From Flaccisagitta enflata (taxonomy: Eukaryota; Chaetognatha; Sagittoidea; Aphragmophora), in the NCBI GenBank assembly GCA_965153355.1, contig OZ231128.1, positions 23,250,001 through 23,314,000 on the forward strand: a DNA stretch of 64,000 bases, in the 5' to 3' direction. The first letter of the stretch is position 1. Every line of letters starts with the position of its first letter. This document shows positions 15,655 to 28,599 of the stretch, in pieces. A program made the position numbers and the translations under genes. The notes under the pieces are model-generated. The model worked only from the letters and a program-made list of their open reading frames with translations. It was not told the DNA's origin and ran no database searches.

Positions 15655-15812
15655 CTATTCTAAGTCGCTTGCACGTGGCTTCAAAACTCGCCATGGCTGT
15701 TGGTCGGATGTTCTGTCGGTCGGATGGTCAAATAAAACAATTCACTTGGAGGGTCCCCAAAAGAACTTTGCCCACCGGGGACTTTCAAAGGCAACCGTGT
15801 ATCCGGCCCTGT
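15655..15812 (+). mobile_element. Family A element, degenerate
   Basis: Broken hairpin AAGTCGCTTGCACGTGGCTTC, a GGTCGGATG core, and end CCGTGTATCCGGCCCTGTT. It begins about 35 bp after the 80-bp satellite. Confidence 0.6.
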
Positions 15813-15936
15813 TACCATTTGTGTTTGTGGGTTTCTATATCTGGTAGACGTATCTGTTTTACTGTCAGTGTTAGTCTTTTATCATCATTCTTTGTCGAGA
15901 GAGTGTAAATGTTTGTCTCAGTACCCATCCATTTTA

Positions 15937-16123
<187 letters not shown>

Positions 16124-16289
16124 TTCGCCGTTTGCGCTGCATCACCTATTCGCACATTCGTAAATGTAGATGTGAAATTCGCCACAACGTTCAAATAAAA
16201 AAACAAACCACTGACATACAATTAACTTGTGATATTATTTAATGAGTGTTTGGTGTCTCCAAAATTTCGTACCATGGCTTGAGAGCGAC

Positions 16290-16695
16290 AGTTAAGCGTT
16301 AGTGTGAGATTATCGCCCGAAGTTGGGCCTTATCGTGAGAATATGATAGGCCATTTTGCTTCGGTGAAAGAGGCACTTTGGCCTCAGAGTGAAAATGTGA
16401 GAGGTAGTTGAGCTTAAATATAAAATTCAGTTTGGCTTCAGTGATGGAATATAAATCATTTGCGCAGTTTTGCTTTAGTGTCAATGGCTATTGGACATCA
16501 ATCTTAAATATAAGAGATAGTTTTGCTAGAGTTTGAGATGCACTTTAGCCTCAGTCTGAGAACAGGAGACGCAGTTTTGCATTAATGAAAATGTGGTTCA
16601 GCTTCAGTGTGAGAATTTGATAGGCAGTTTGGCCTCCATGTGAGAAAATGAGAGACAGTTTTGCTTCAGTGTGAAAGGCAGTTTGCCTTGGTGTA
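16290..16695 (+). repeat. Degenerate tandem array, unit about 36 bp
   Basis: Variants of GAGAGACAGTTTTGCTTCAG followed by TGTGAGAATATG recur about eleven times with strong divergence. Confidence 0.75.
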
Positions 16696-16699
16696 AGGT

Positions 16700-17351
16700 C
16701 AAATCGAATGTTTCCCAAGGTTGTGTTGTTAGCTACGAGTCGATCGATAAACAAAACACTTGGTTCCAACCCATGTTGCACATTTGTTTTTATTACATCG
16801 GGAAATGATCTCAAAACATGAAACATATACATATCCACCGCCACCATCGACCGTCAACTGACTCGTTTAGAGTCTTTTTTGTACAGATAGAGCTTACAAT
16901 TACAGAGCTGTCAGAAAAGGAAACCTGTCATAGTAGATATGCTTTTACAATCTGATTCGTAAACGTTATTCATGTCTTGTACTGTTATAGAGGGAAATTC
17001 TGTTTTTTTTTGTTTAGACTTTATCATCAGTGCATCATAAACCGTAAAGTTGTCATATTATCCTATCAAAACAAGTAAAGAAATCAACAAACAACGATTC
17101 CCCAATATCTATCAAACTTCTTAGTCAGAACTTTCTTGAGATGCCTGGCTAACCTTGTTTATCAAACTGTGGCAATGGCTCTTTCCTCTTCTTAAAGTTA
17201 CATGACAATGCAAGAGACAGCTAATTGATTCTGTCTTATGAGACTACAATCATCCAAAGATACAATCCTTGTCTCAATGTACTAAAGCTTTAGTGCATAC
17301 TTTCATTTTTCGTTGTTTCTTGTTTTAGAAGAACAAACTGTTTGGTCTGTA
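16700..17351. other. Intergenic DNA, nothing recognised
   Basis: No convincing gene, repeat family or RNA. Confidence 0.5.
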
Positions 17352-17907
17352 CAGTGTGTTTCACATCAAATTACACCAAAGAAAACGTTGCCATTTTACT
17401 TTGAAACAGGGTAGATCAATTCTGAAAAAAGTTTCATGCAGAAAAATTGTTCCAATTTTTTGTCCCCAAATTTCATAGAGCTGAGTTGAGAACTCTGTTC
17501 TCTACATCAATTCATAATAATCTTTAGATTTTGGAGGGACAAAAAATGGTGAAAAACACTCATTTCTTGATATTAACAGAGAAACATTGAATCAATGCTA
17601 GTAAAATTCTGTTTATTTATTTTTATCAAATTATATGATCTAAACTATCAAATGAAAAAAAAAAGTATAAAAACAAAAAAAATTGTTTAGAAATAATCAA
17701 TTTCAATATTTTTTTCATTATTGGACTGAAAATTGACTGTAATTCAAATTGGGTTAGTGGTCAAAATTTTCCGCCCAGGTCTATGAAATTTTTCTATAAA
17801 AAATTGGAACTATTTTTCTACAAAATTCTTTTTTCAGAATTGATTTATGATAAGTCAAAGTCAAATGGCAACGTTTTCTTTCGTGTAATTTGATGTGAAA
17901 CACCCTG
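17352..17907 (+). mobile_element. 556-bp MITE with TA duplication
   Basis: Ends CAGTGTGTTTCACATCAAAT and its inverse GATGTGAAACACCCTG, with long imperfect arms (AACGTTGCCATTT, TTCTGAAAAAAG, AAAATTGTTCCAATTTTT). TA is on both sides (17350-17351, 17908-17909). No coding capacity. Confidence 0.87.
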
Positions 17908-17993
17908 TAATTTAATGACATCTAGTGAGAGTTTTTTTTTTGCGTTTTGCGTCTGATCTCCACGTTCTGACAATTGACTTCTATGGATATGAA

Positions 17994-18213
17994 AACTAGG
18001 CCGGATACACGGCTACCCCAGTCGCGTGCGGGTGGGCAGGGGCTGTATTTGAGGTCACTAAATCATTTGGGCAGGAGCAGTGAGGCCAAAGACCGCGAAA
18101 ACCCAAAAAAAGTAAAGTGTGACAGATCGACGGATGGACGGACGGACAGACCGACGGACCGACGGACGGACCGACAAAGCGAGTTGTAGAGTCGCGTAGC
18201 ACGCGACTAGAAA
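17994..18213 (-). mobile_element. Family A element, head-to-head with the next copy
   Basis: GGCCGGATACACGGCTACCC, third arm AGTCGCGTGC, core GACGGACC, hairpin AGTCGCGTAGCACGCGACT. Its hairpin end faces the next copy. Confidence 0.92.
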
Positions 18214-18230
18214 TGTTCCTATCATGTCCC

Positions 18231-18429
18231 TTTTTAGTTGCGGACACGCAACTCTATAAGAGGCTTTGTCCGTCCGTCCGTCCGTCCGTTGGTTGGTCGG
18301 TTGGTCGGTCCGTGGACACGAGTCGAAAAGTGAGGAAATGTGCGTTATAGAACATTTTTAGTTGCGGACAGTTGCATTTCCGCCCCTGCCCACCCGTCCG
18401 CAACTGATGGCCATGTATCCGGCCTTGTT
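18231..18429 (+). mobile_element. Family A element, TTGCG subfamily
   Basis: Hairpin AGTTGCGGACACGCAACT (18236-18253) and third arm GTCCGCAACT (18396-18405) carry the matching C-to-T and G-to-A changes. A second TTTTTAGTTGCGGACA lies inside at about 18355, perhaps a nested terminus. Confidence 0.9.
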
Positions 18430-18617
18430 ATCTTGATTTCTTTTTTGACAACACCAAAAATCCACCTATGGTAGAAGTTTGTTGTCTCTTGACTTCCGTA
18501 TTGCGGGGTTCAACTGTCCAAACAAAATCAGTGATTCAAAGAGAAATCGAGTAATGGGTAAGTAATGGTCTTTTAGTCTCTACATTTGAATACGATCTTG
18601 TATTTATGCAATGAATA

Positions 18618-18959
18618 CCATATTTCTTGCATTTATCGCCCCCTCTAATTAGCGCCCCCCCTTTTTCATGAAATGATGAGCTAATGTTAGAAGAGATTGT
18701 TCTAAAAAAGTCATGGAAATTTCATTGGAACTAAGATTTTTTTTTTTCAAAAACCATATAATAATGAGATGCAATACAAAAAAATATTCTCTTCATAGTG
18801 ATTTGCGGATTTGAATTTTAAGAAAATTGTCAGAAAGTGTAAATTTCATGACACATCATAAAGATATTAGTGAATAGGGGGCGCTAATTGCAGGTTTAAA
18901 ACAGCAATGCTTCATTTCAATTTCAATAGCGCCTGGGGCGCTAATTACAAGAAATACGG
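18618..18959 (+). mobile_element. 342-bp MITE with CCRTATTTCTTG ends and TA duplication
   Basis: Left end CCATATTTCTTGCATTTATC with GCGCCCCCC; right end GGGGCGCTAATTACAAGAAA then TACGG. TA flanks both ends (18616-18617, 18960-18961). Confidence 0.8.
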
Positions 18960-19305
18960 TATTACTCATCATGTAATTGAGTATCAGAATGGGGGTGAAA
19001 AAGATTAGAACAAAAAATAACGAAAATGGAAGTGATAATGAAATGGAAATAAAGGTTTCTGCGAACTCACATACAAACAGATACTGGCACTTAAAAATCT
19101 TGGAAATGATATCATGCTCCTTGAATGCTTGTCTATGATTGATGGCGTTTTCATTGCAGTGAATACATCGCTTTGTTATGAAAATGTTACTCAATAGCAA
19201 GTACAAAACGGTAAACAAAACATCGACATTCATCGACCAAAGCTTTTTGGGTTGCCATGTATGTGATGCTAAACCCCCGCACCTGTTAGTGATTCCATTA
19301 ACCTT

Positions 19306-19915
<610 letters not shown>

Positions 19916-20060
19916 TCCATTAACTGGTATTTAAGAACCATTACGTTTGAGAGACTGAGGCTATCATGGGCCTCCACAAAAGAGGCAGATGCTCCTTTCC
20001 ATTTGTTAGGTTTTCACCCATCGCGTGTGTGCACCATGCCCCAGGCAGAGAGAGAGAGAG

Positions 20061-20108
<48 letters not shown>
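20061..20108 (+). repeat. (AC)n microsatellite
   Basis: Short AC repeat following an AGAG tract. Confidence 0.96.
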
Positions 20109-20109
<1 letters not shown>

Positions 20110-20212
20110 CAATAGGAGATAAAAAGATAGAATTTGATGGGACTATGATTTGACTTCCATATTAGGAATTCTATTAAAAGTGGGTCCGTTTGAGCGGCGT
20201 TAAACTGTTCTA

Positions 20213-20561
20213 CAGTACGTTGGGAGTAACAAGTCCAGGACAAAAAGGATCTCCTAAAATTACATTGATTTATCAGAGAACTGTAGGCTATAGGTTTTGG
20301 GAATGCCGATGATTTAAGGCATTGAGTGAATATAAATTTTACAAAAAGTGATCTGAAACAAAACTGACAAGATTGAATCCTGAAGGGTGTTGGACTTTTT
20401 TTTCTCTTTGATCAACAGTCAGATATTGAGCTATAAGACTATATCCACTCTAAGTTCTAACCCATCAACTTTCAGAAAAAACATAGTTTGAGCCATTCTA
20501 TTCAAATAATGAAGTAGAAAATGATCCTCTTTCTGAGGGTCTCATTGCTCCCAATGTACTG
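20213..20561 (+). mobile_element. 349-bp MITE, same family as 44119-44828
   Basis: Ends CAGTACGTTGGGAGTAAC and TTGCTCCCAATGTACTG with TA at both sides (20211-20212, 20562-20563). The terminal sequence matches CAGTACGATGGGAGCAATGA of the larger element. Confidence 0.8.
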
Positions 20562-20699
20562 TAAATTTATAAGGCTCCGCTATGCCTCTCTATCTCTTTC
20601 ATACAAATGGTCCAAAAAATTGTCGATCAGATCTTCATTCGCTGCGGCATGACCTCACCGATCAAATCAGATAGACATCAGTTACTGGCTGTTTGCCAC

Positions 20700-20975
20700 A
20701 TTCTCCATCTGTAACAGACAGACAGTGAAAGAGACAATCAGACAGACATCAGTTTTCGGTTATGCGCCACTTTCTCCATCTGTTACAGACAAATGGAGAC
20801 AGATAAAATGGGACAGACACGGTTTGATGGCTGAGTGCCACACTCTCCATATGCTACAGACAGACAGACAAAGGGATAGCGACAATCAGATAACTTTCTC
20901 CATCAGTTACAGACAAATAGAGACAGATAAAATTGGACAGACACGGTTTGATGGCTGAGTGCCACACTCTCCGCC
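20700..20975 (+). repeat. Imperfect tandem duplication, offset 124 bp
   Basis: TTACAGACAAATGGAGACAG at 20783 recurs at 20907; both lead into GGTTTGATGGCTGAGTGCC. Confidence 0.85.
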
Positions 20976-21239
20976 ACTTACTCACACCCCTGGAGGCTCG
21001 TTGAGCCCATTTGTCTCCTTTTTCATCGGTCGCAATTTCCTCCGCTTATCTGTCAGGATCAACAGTACGCCAACTGGGATGACCTAAAGAGCTGTACATT
21101 GGTAGCATGATATGGTAAGTTGTAAGTATCATTTTCCAGCTGATTAAAATTCCGCAGAATTAGAAATTATCAGTTCATTTGTGTGCAACACATTTTTTTT
21201 CACTTTTTCGCATAGTGACAAATTGTCACTGACAATTTT

Positions 21240-21440
21240 TGTTTGAACAAGCTTAGGCAGGAGTGAGTAAAAATGGGCTTGAAGGCTTGGATTTCTGCCC
21301 TGAGGGTGGCATAAGGGCTTCAAAGCTGGGATTTGAGCCATTTGGTTAAATTTGAGCCAAAAGGCATAGATTTAGACCTCATGAGTGGGATTTGGGCCTC
21401 AAGGCTGAGTTTTAATCTGTGGCGGGGGGGGGGGGGAAGA
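21240..21440 (-). mobile_element. Degenerate family B core
   Basis: Units such as GGGATTTGGGCCTCAAGGCT in inverted orientation, ending in a G-run as at 170-185. No arms are preserved. Confidence 0.5.
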
Positions 21441-21965
21441 AAGAGGAGGAAATGAGAAATGTCTCCATATGTGAAACAATAGGATCGCGATTTGATTTTT
21501 TCTTCATTTGCTCATTATCTGCTTTCTGCTGTTACATGGATAAGTAATGTTCCCTTTCTGAATAATCAACTGTGGCACACTCTGGCTTGGACCGTCACCA
21601 AAGATACTCTTTTATTTCTTCAAGGGTCAACGACTTGCCGATTCTTTTACCTGACCATCTGGTTCGTCACATGTCTTGGAAGGTGGTTTGACCATCACCA
21701 AAATGAATCAAAAAAATTCTTTAAAACGATCAATTATTTCCAAATATGTGTGATCGTCTTCATCCTATCCAGCTGGGCTGATTGACTCTTTCAAACCTCT
21801 TGACAAGTAATCTTTTGAACTATATTCTTCTTCTTTTTGTTGCACATGTCATAGGTTTTGATTCGATTTGATTTGATTCAATTACAAGCACATATGAACG
21901 ATATGGAGTAATCAGTAATTGACAATTCAAGGAACATGCAGTCCTGGACAACTCGTTCCAACAAA
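21441..21965. other. Intergenic DNA, nothing recognised
   Basis: A 97-aa frame at 21492-21785 has no recognisable domain or splice context. Confidence 0.45.
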
Positions 21966-22198
21966 AACAAGGCCGGATACACGGCTACCCCAGTCGCGTG
22001 CGGGTGGGCAGGGGCGATAATTGAGGTCAGTGGAAAATTTGGGCTGGAGCAATAAGGCCAAAACCCCCATTAACGCCGTAAGAGTAAAGTGTGACGGACC
22101 GACTGATGGACCGACGGACCGACGGACGGACCAAAAGACCGACGGACGGACCGACAAAGCGGGGTGTAGAGTCGCGTAGCACGCGACTTAAAAAAAAA
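21966..22198 (-). mobile_element. Family A element, full length
   Basis: AACAAGGCCGGATACACGGC, third arm AGTCGCGTGC, GACGGACC core, hairpin AGTCGCGTAGCACGCGACT, then an A-run. Confidence 0.92.
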
Positions 22199-22330
22199 TT
22201 GTTTAGAGAGGAAAATCAAAACGTTGATTTGATGCAATGTACGATTTCTAAATACCACCTAACATTGTCGAGATGCGATGCCATATTTGTATGCTGTCTA
22301 TGATTATAGTAAAATTCTATCATATTTCAT

Positions 22331-22613
22331 GATGCATAAAGTATTTTCCGTAGGGACCGACACATGAGAGAACTGATTTTTTGTTCCCCTTGCTTCAATC
22401 CCCATAAGTCGCGGGTACGCGACTCAACACCTTGCCGTGTCGGTCCGTCGGCCCGTCGGTCCGTCCGTCCGTCCGTCCATCCCTCCATCCGTCATATTTT
22501 TGAATTGAGAGCGGTTTTCGAATTACTGCTCCTGCCAAACCGTCCGCGACTGGATTGCCGTGTATCCGACCTTGTTTCTTTCAGAAAATGGCAGTGGAAC
22601 TTCAATTGATTTT
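22331..22613 (+). repeat. 283-bp direct repeat, left copy
   Basis: From GATGCATAAAGTATTTTCC to TTCAATTGATTTT the segment matches 24093-24375 at a constant offset of 1762 bp. It contains a family A element plus unique flanks on both sides, so it is a duplicated locus and not two independent insertions. Confidence 0.93.
22405..22576 (+). mobile_element. Family A element inside the left 283-bp repeat
   Basis: Hairpin AGTCGCGGGTACGCGACT, GGTCCGTC core, third arm GTCCGCGACT, end CCGTGTATCCGACCTTGTT. Confidence 0.9.
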
Positions 22614-22712
22614 TTTTCCTAATTGGTTTGTAAGTAGAGAGGACCACATCTGTTTTCAGACAGAATTATGGACGCCACTATCACTGGTCACTGTCACTTT
22701 ACGTTTTTTCCC

Positions 22713-22820
22713 TTCTTCTTCTTCTTCTTCTTTTTCTTCTTCTTCTTTTTCTTCTTCTTCTTCTTTTTCTTCTTCTTCTTCTTCTTCTTCTTCTTCTTCT
22801 TCTTCTTCTTCTTCTTCTTG

Positions 22821-22851
<31 letters not shown>

Positions 22852-23895
22852 CTTCTTCTTCTTCTTCTTCTTCTTCTTCTTCTTCTTCTTCTTCTTCTTC
22901 TTCTTCTTCTTCTTCTTCTTTGGCTTCTTCCTCTTCCTCTTCTTCTTCTTCTTCTTTGGCTTCTTCTTCTTCATCATCTTCTTCTTCTGCTTCTTCTTCT
23001 TCTTCTTCTTCTTCTTCTTCTTCTACATCTTCTTCTTCTTCTTCTTCTTCTTCTTCTTCTTCTTCTTCTTCTTCTTCTTCTTCTTCTTCTTCTTCTTCTT
23101 CTTCTTCTTCTTCTTCTTCTTCTTCTTCTTCTTCTTCTTCTTCTTCTTCTTCTTCTTCTTCTTCTTCTTCTTCTTCTTCTTCTTCTTCTTCTTCTTCTTC
23201 TTCTTCTTCTTCATCTTCTTCTTCTTCTTCTTCTTCTTCTTCTTCTTCTTCTTCTTCTTCTTCTTCTTCTTCTTCTTCTTCTTCTTCTTCTTCTTCTTCT
23301 TCTTCTTCTTCTTCTTCTTCTTCTTCTTCTTCTTCTTCTTCTTCTTCTTCTTCTTCTTCTTCTTTTTCTTCTTCTCCCTCTTCTTCTTTCTTCTCTTCTC
23401 TTTTTCTTTTTCTTCTTCTTCTTCTTCTTCTTCTTCTTCTTCTTCTTCTTCTTCTTCTTCTTCTTCTTCTTCTTCTTCTTCTTCTTCTTCTTCTTCTTCT
23501 TCTTCTTCTTCTTCTTCTTCTTCTTCTGCTTCTTCTCCTTCTTCTTCTTCTTCTTCTTCTTCTTCTTCTTCTTCTTCTTCTTCTTCCTCTTCCTCTTCTT
23601 CTTCTTTGGCTTCTTCTTTGGCTTCTTCTTCTTCATCATCTTCTTCTTCTTCTTCTTCTTCTTCTTCTTCTTCTTCTTCTTCTTCTTCTTCTTCTTCTTC
23701 TTCTTCTTCTTCTTCTTCTTCTTCTTCTTCTTCTTCTTCTTCTTCTTCTTCTTCTTCTTCTTCTTCTTCTTCTTCTTCTTCTTCTTCTTCTTCTTCTTCT
23801 TCTTCTTCTTCTTCTTCTTCTTCTTCTTCTTCTTCTTCTTCTTCTTCTTCTTCTTCTTCTTCTTCTTCTTCTTCTTCTTCTTCTTCTTCTTCTTC
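22713..23895 (+). repeat. 1.2-kb (CTT)n tract
   Basis: Nearly pure TTC/CTT with islands. The island TTTGGCTTCTTC..TTCATCATCTTC occurs twice (about 22955-22985 and 23614-23645), showing internal higher-order duplication. Frames of up to 461 codons here are poly-Ser/poly-Leu artefacts. Confidence 0.98.
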
Positions 23896-24092
23896 CCATT
23901 TCCAACTCTTCCATTGGTCAGCGTCTAGGTGGCGGTTGGGGTTCATTTACTCAAAAAAGCTTTCAGTGTTGGGCGATGAAAATGAGGTCACCTGATCCGA
24001 GGTCATTCGTTTTAGGAGTCTGGTGGTTTTGGGGTGACGGGGTTACAAGATGACATGATGGTTTCAGGATGATGTGCTTCACTATGACCTTT

Positions 24093-24375
24093 GATGCATA
24101 AAGTATTTTCCGTAGGGACCGACACATGAGAGAACTGATTTTTTGTTCCCCTTGCTTCAATCCCCATAAGTCGCGGGTACGCGACTCAACACCTTGCCGT
24201 GTCGGTCCGTCGGCCCGTCGGTCCGTCCGTCCGTCCGTCCATCCCTCCATCCGTCATATTTTTGAATTGAGAGCGGTTTTCGAATTACTGCTCCTGCCAA
24301 ACCGTCCGCGACTGGATTGCCGTGTATCCGACCTTGTTTCTTTCAGAAAATGGCAGTGGAACTTCAATTGATTTT
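24093..24375 (+). repeat. 283-bp direct repeat, right copy
   Basis: No difference from 22331-22613 was noticed by eye. Confidence 0.93.
24167..24338 (+). mobile_element. Family A element inside the right 283-bp repeat
   Basis: Same hairpin, core and third arm as 22405-22576. Confidence 0.9.
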
Positions 24376-24589
24376 GGAGTTTTCTGGTTTCAGGATCTTG
24401 TTGTTCCTGAATTCTGGGCCGGATTAACCATGGGGCAGATGGGGCAGTGCCCCAGGGCCCCGCGCCCCAGGAAGCCCCGCACCTTTGGGGAGAAAGGGAA
24501 AAAAAGAAAAAAAAAAAAAGAAAAGAAAGTAAAGGTAGGAAAAAGAGAAAAAAATGTGGTTTCTAGATCACGTCTTTTAGAGGTCACAT

Positions 24590-24850
24590 AGTTTCTTGAT
24601 CATGTTGTTTCTACAATAAATGTTTTTTAGGTCAGGTGGTTTCTGGATCACATGGTCTCTAGAATACATGGTTTTTAGGTCAGGTGTTTTCTGGATCACG
24701 TGGTTTCAGAACACGTGGTTTTTAGATAACGTGGTTTCTAGATCACGTGGTTTCTAGATCGTGGTTTCTAGATCGTAGTTTCTAGATGACGTGGTTTCTA
24801 GATCATGTGGTTTCTGGATCACGTGGTATCTGGGTCACGTGACATCGAGG
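24590..24850 (+). repeat. Degenerate minisatellite containing CACGTG
   Basis: Variants of GATCACGTGGTTTCTA recur about fifteen times with 14-30 bp spacing; many carry the E-box palindrome CACGTG. Confidence 0.85.
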
Positions 24851-26157
24851 TCATATCCATGACCTGAGAGGTGAAGATTTCGGCCGTCTGACGAAAGCCA
24901 CAGAATCCAATGCGTAATTTTCTATCTCGAATCTCATTTTGGAAGAGAACGAAAATGCGACTTGATTTCTTTCTTCGGCACATTGGCACAGATCAGCTCT
25001 CTAAGTGTTTGAAACCAAGTCAGCCAAGGCCACTGCAGTAGAACTATTTATTTCATAAAAGAAAGAACCTATTCGCTGTCAGATTACTACTATAGTGAGC
25101 GTATAAACATGAGATAGGGAGCTAAGAAAGTTGACAACTAGAGTTGTTGGCTCGTCAAAACAAATTTAAAGATTCTTCTTCTTCATTGCTCACGTTTTTG
25201 TGTCATTACATTTGATATAAATGGTAAACTTTAGTGGATTGAAGAAACTTTAAAATGTACAAAATCACACAGAATTTTTGAAACAGACTGTATTCCTTAA
25301 ATAACTTTATGCATATGTACAGAAATGACAGCAAAAAGAAAAAAAGAAAAGAAAAAAAAAAAGAACGATTTAGGCTCATTACAGCATCCTAGCCATGCGA
25401 GTTTCCATCTCAAAGTGAGCCCGCGACGATATTTTCTCCCTTATCTGGAGCTGAAACGGCGCCTCACAAGTCATAAGCATTCCCAATTTCTCACCTCAGA
25501 TGGCGTGCTTTCTCGACACCAATAGCAAAATACTAACCCCTTTTCAGCCTCATGAATCAAAGATGGTGTTCGTGGAACTTTATCAGCCATTAATGAGACT
25601 TTTTGTAGGTTGGGCCCTCGATAGATATAGAAAATTTCTTTGTGGCATTGTTTTCCGGTTTGGTCATCACGTCATTGTATGTCATCGTATTTCTAATTTT
25701 TGATCCGACTGTTTCATGCCATCAGTTGAATACACTGTTCCATATCCTTCCTATGCATTGCAACCTGCATGCAATGTACTTACTTCTGCTCGGCCCGTTT
25801 TTCTAAGGACAACCATGCATATTCCCCTATCCTAATCCGGTTTGGAAAACTACATCCGCAGTTTCCGCACTGTCGTTCGACGTTTTAGCATAATGCACGT
25901 GCTTATGAACTCCACTACGCATTTAACTTGTTATCTTGTTAACCTGTTTTAGCGTCAGTCCCGCCACAAGCGCCTCATCTATCCCTCACTTCGCCATTTC
26001 TCCATGTTGTTGACTATCAGCCGTTCTGCGTTTGTTTATATCTCGGTTTATCTGCCAATGTGTATTTCTCTGACTGTCAATCTGTCTACCCCCCCTCTCT
26101 TTCTTTTTCTCTACGTCTCTCTGTCTCTGTCTCTGCTGCTCATTATGTGTCTCTCTG
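24851..26157. other. Intergenic DNA, nothing recognised
   Basis: No gene, transposon end or array was identified. Confidence 0.5.
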
Positions 26158-26163
26158 ACTGTC

Positions 26164-26224
<61 letters not shown>

Positions 26225-26227
26225 GTC

Positions 26228-26260
<33 letters not shown>

Positions 26261-26265
26261 GTCTC

Positions 26266-26339
<74 letters not shown>
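26158..26339 (+). repeat. (TCTG)n and (TC)n microsatellite
   Basis: TCTG-rich to 26280, then pure TC. Confidence 0.97.
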
Positions 26340-26344
<5 letters not shown>

Positions 26345-26469
26345 ATTTTTTTGCCCTCTCCAGCTTTTCAACCATTTCATTTTATGATAATCTTTCGTCT
26401 TTATTCTGATGACAAACCTTTCAGCCTTTTGCGTGTGGCAGAGCCAAGATAAAAACTCTCCCTTGGCAG

Positions 26470-26470
26470 A

Positions 26471-26520
<50 letters not shown>

Positions 26521-26712
26521 TGAACACAAGAACAGAGGGAGGTTTGGCAGTCAGCATCGCTTTTAATGGAAAGATAACAAACTTCAATTCTATTCAGTCT
26601 CTTCAGATAATGGATACAATACCAAGTAAAGAAATTGCTGATTGCGTTTACTCCATTTTCCTAGTTATACATTAGGAGCTAGAAACAAAAGGAATGAGGG
26701 GAAGATAGGAAA

Positions 26713-26793
<81 letters not shown>
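26470..26793 (+). repeat. Two (GA)n tracts
   Basis: GA at 26475-26515 and 26717-26793, separated by unique sequence. Confidence 0.96.
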
Positions 26794-26796
<3 letters not shown>

Positions 26797-27271
26797 TCTA
26801 TGTAACTTTTTGGTGACTGCTGATTCAAGATTGAATATTCCGTGGAATCTCTCCTGCCCAAAATTGGCAGATAAGGCCGATATCGTAACATAATAAAGTC
26901 AATCGTTTCTTGTATAATGACAACATCTTTTGTTATTCACAGTCAACTGTTTTCTTTTAGATAGTACCAAGCAGAAGTCTCTACGACAATTTGTTATTAT
27001 TTTCTGATTTAACCTTTTTTCATTCATTTAAAGAAAAATACTGAATTGTGTTTGTTAAAGTGAGCAAAAAGTGGCCAAAAGTATCCAAAAATAGTAGAAA
27101 ATTAGCCAAAATCTGATTAAAAGGGAATACTCAAAATTTGAGTTGCTGCTTTGCTTCACTGGTTTGATTTTCTAGAGATGAAACTGTGAGAGACCAAACA
27201 AAGAGGGGAAATCCTAGGTTTTCAACTTTTTTCCCAGTCGGTGATATCCCCTTTATAAGAACTCATGGAAT
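26794..27271. other. Intergenic DNA, nothing recognised
   Basis: AT-rich, without structure I could identify. Confidence 0.5.
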
Positions 27272-27576
<305 letters not shown>

Positions 27577-27862
27577 TGAGAGAGAAATAAGAAAAATTGT
27601 CACTTAGAGTATTTCTTCTTACTGGGGCCCTTTCCCATCGACAATTTTTTTGGGGAAACTATTTAAAATGGTAAAAGGTATGAGGTAGTAATGATATTGG
27701 TTGCTTGATTTATCTTGCCCCCAGAATGCCATACCATGCATAGTGCATTGTGCACACACTCACACAGGATGTCACAGATATTAGTAGTCTAGTTGATTAC
27801 AGACGCCAAGTAAAAATATCACCCAGCTTGCTCCGCAATTCGCAAGTTTATGAAGTATCTTT

Positions 27863-28045
27863 CCTACGCGACTCCATAAGATGGAGTGTCCATGATAGGT
27901 AGGTAGGTAGGTAGGTAGGTAGGTAGGTAGGTAGGTAGGTAGGTCCGTAGAATGGTAACGCAAATTATGGTATCATGCGATTGATCGGCTGAAATGATGA
28001 TAGCGGAGCATTACGGCCCCTGCCTAGCTACATCCCAGCCCCCGC
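27863..28045 (+). mobile_element. Family A element, strongly degenerate
   Basis: CGCGACTCCATAAGATGGAG resembles the hairpin side, a (GTAG)n block (27896-27942) replaces the GGTC core, and GGCCCCTGCC follows. Confidence 0.4.
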
Positions 28046-28284
28046 CCTCGGTACAAAGGCACCATCAAGAGAGAAAGAAATTTTAGTCGAACTAAGTGAC
28101 CTTTTCCATTCCAACATCTCTTCATTCCTCTTATATTACGCCCTTTTCCATACGGCACATCTGCTACGACAAGAATGCTTATACCTGCGGCTAACTCCCA
28201 AACAGAAACACCGCACTGAATGGTTTGTACATGACATTGATTAAAGGGAGAGAGAGAGAGAGAGAGACAGACCCACAAACACAC

Positions 28285-28599
<315 letters not shown>

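Noticed and set aside
17994-18010. GGCCGGATACACGG terminus as an HDV-like ribozyme, as in some retroelements
   Set aside because: No nested double pseudoknot could be drawn, and the conserved core of that ribozyme was not seen.
22668-24053. 461-codon open frame and other long frames over the CTT tract
   Set aside because: It is poly-Ser/poly-Leu translation of a CTT microsatellite, open in several frames on both strands.
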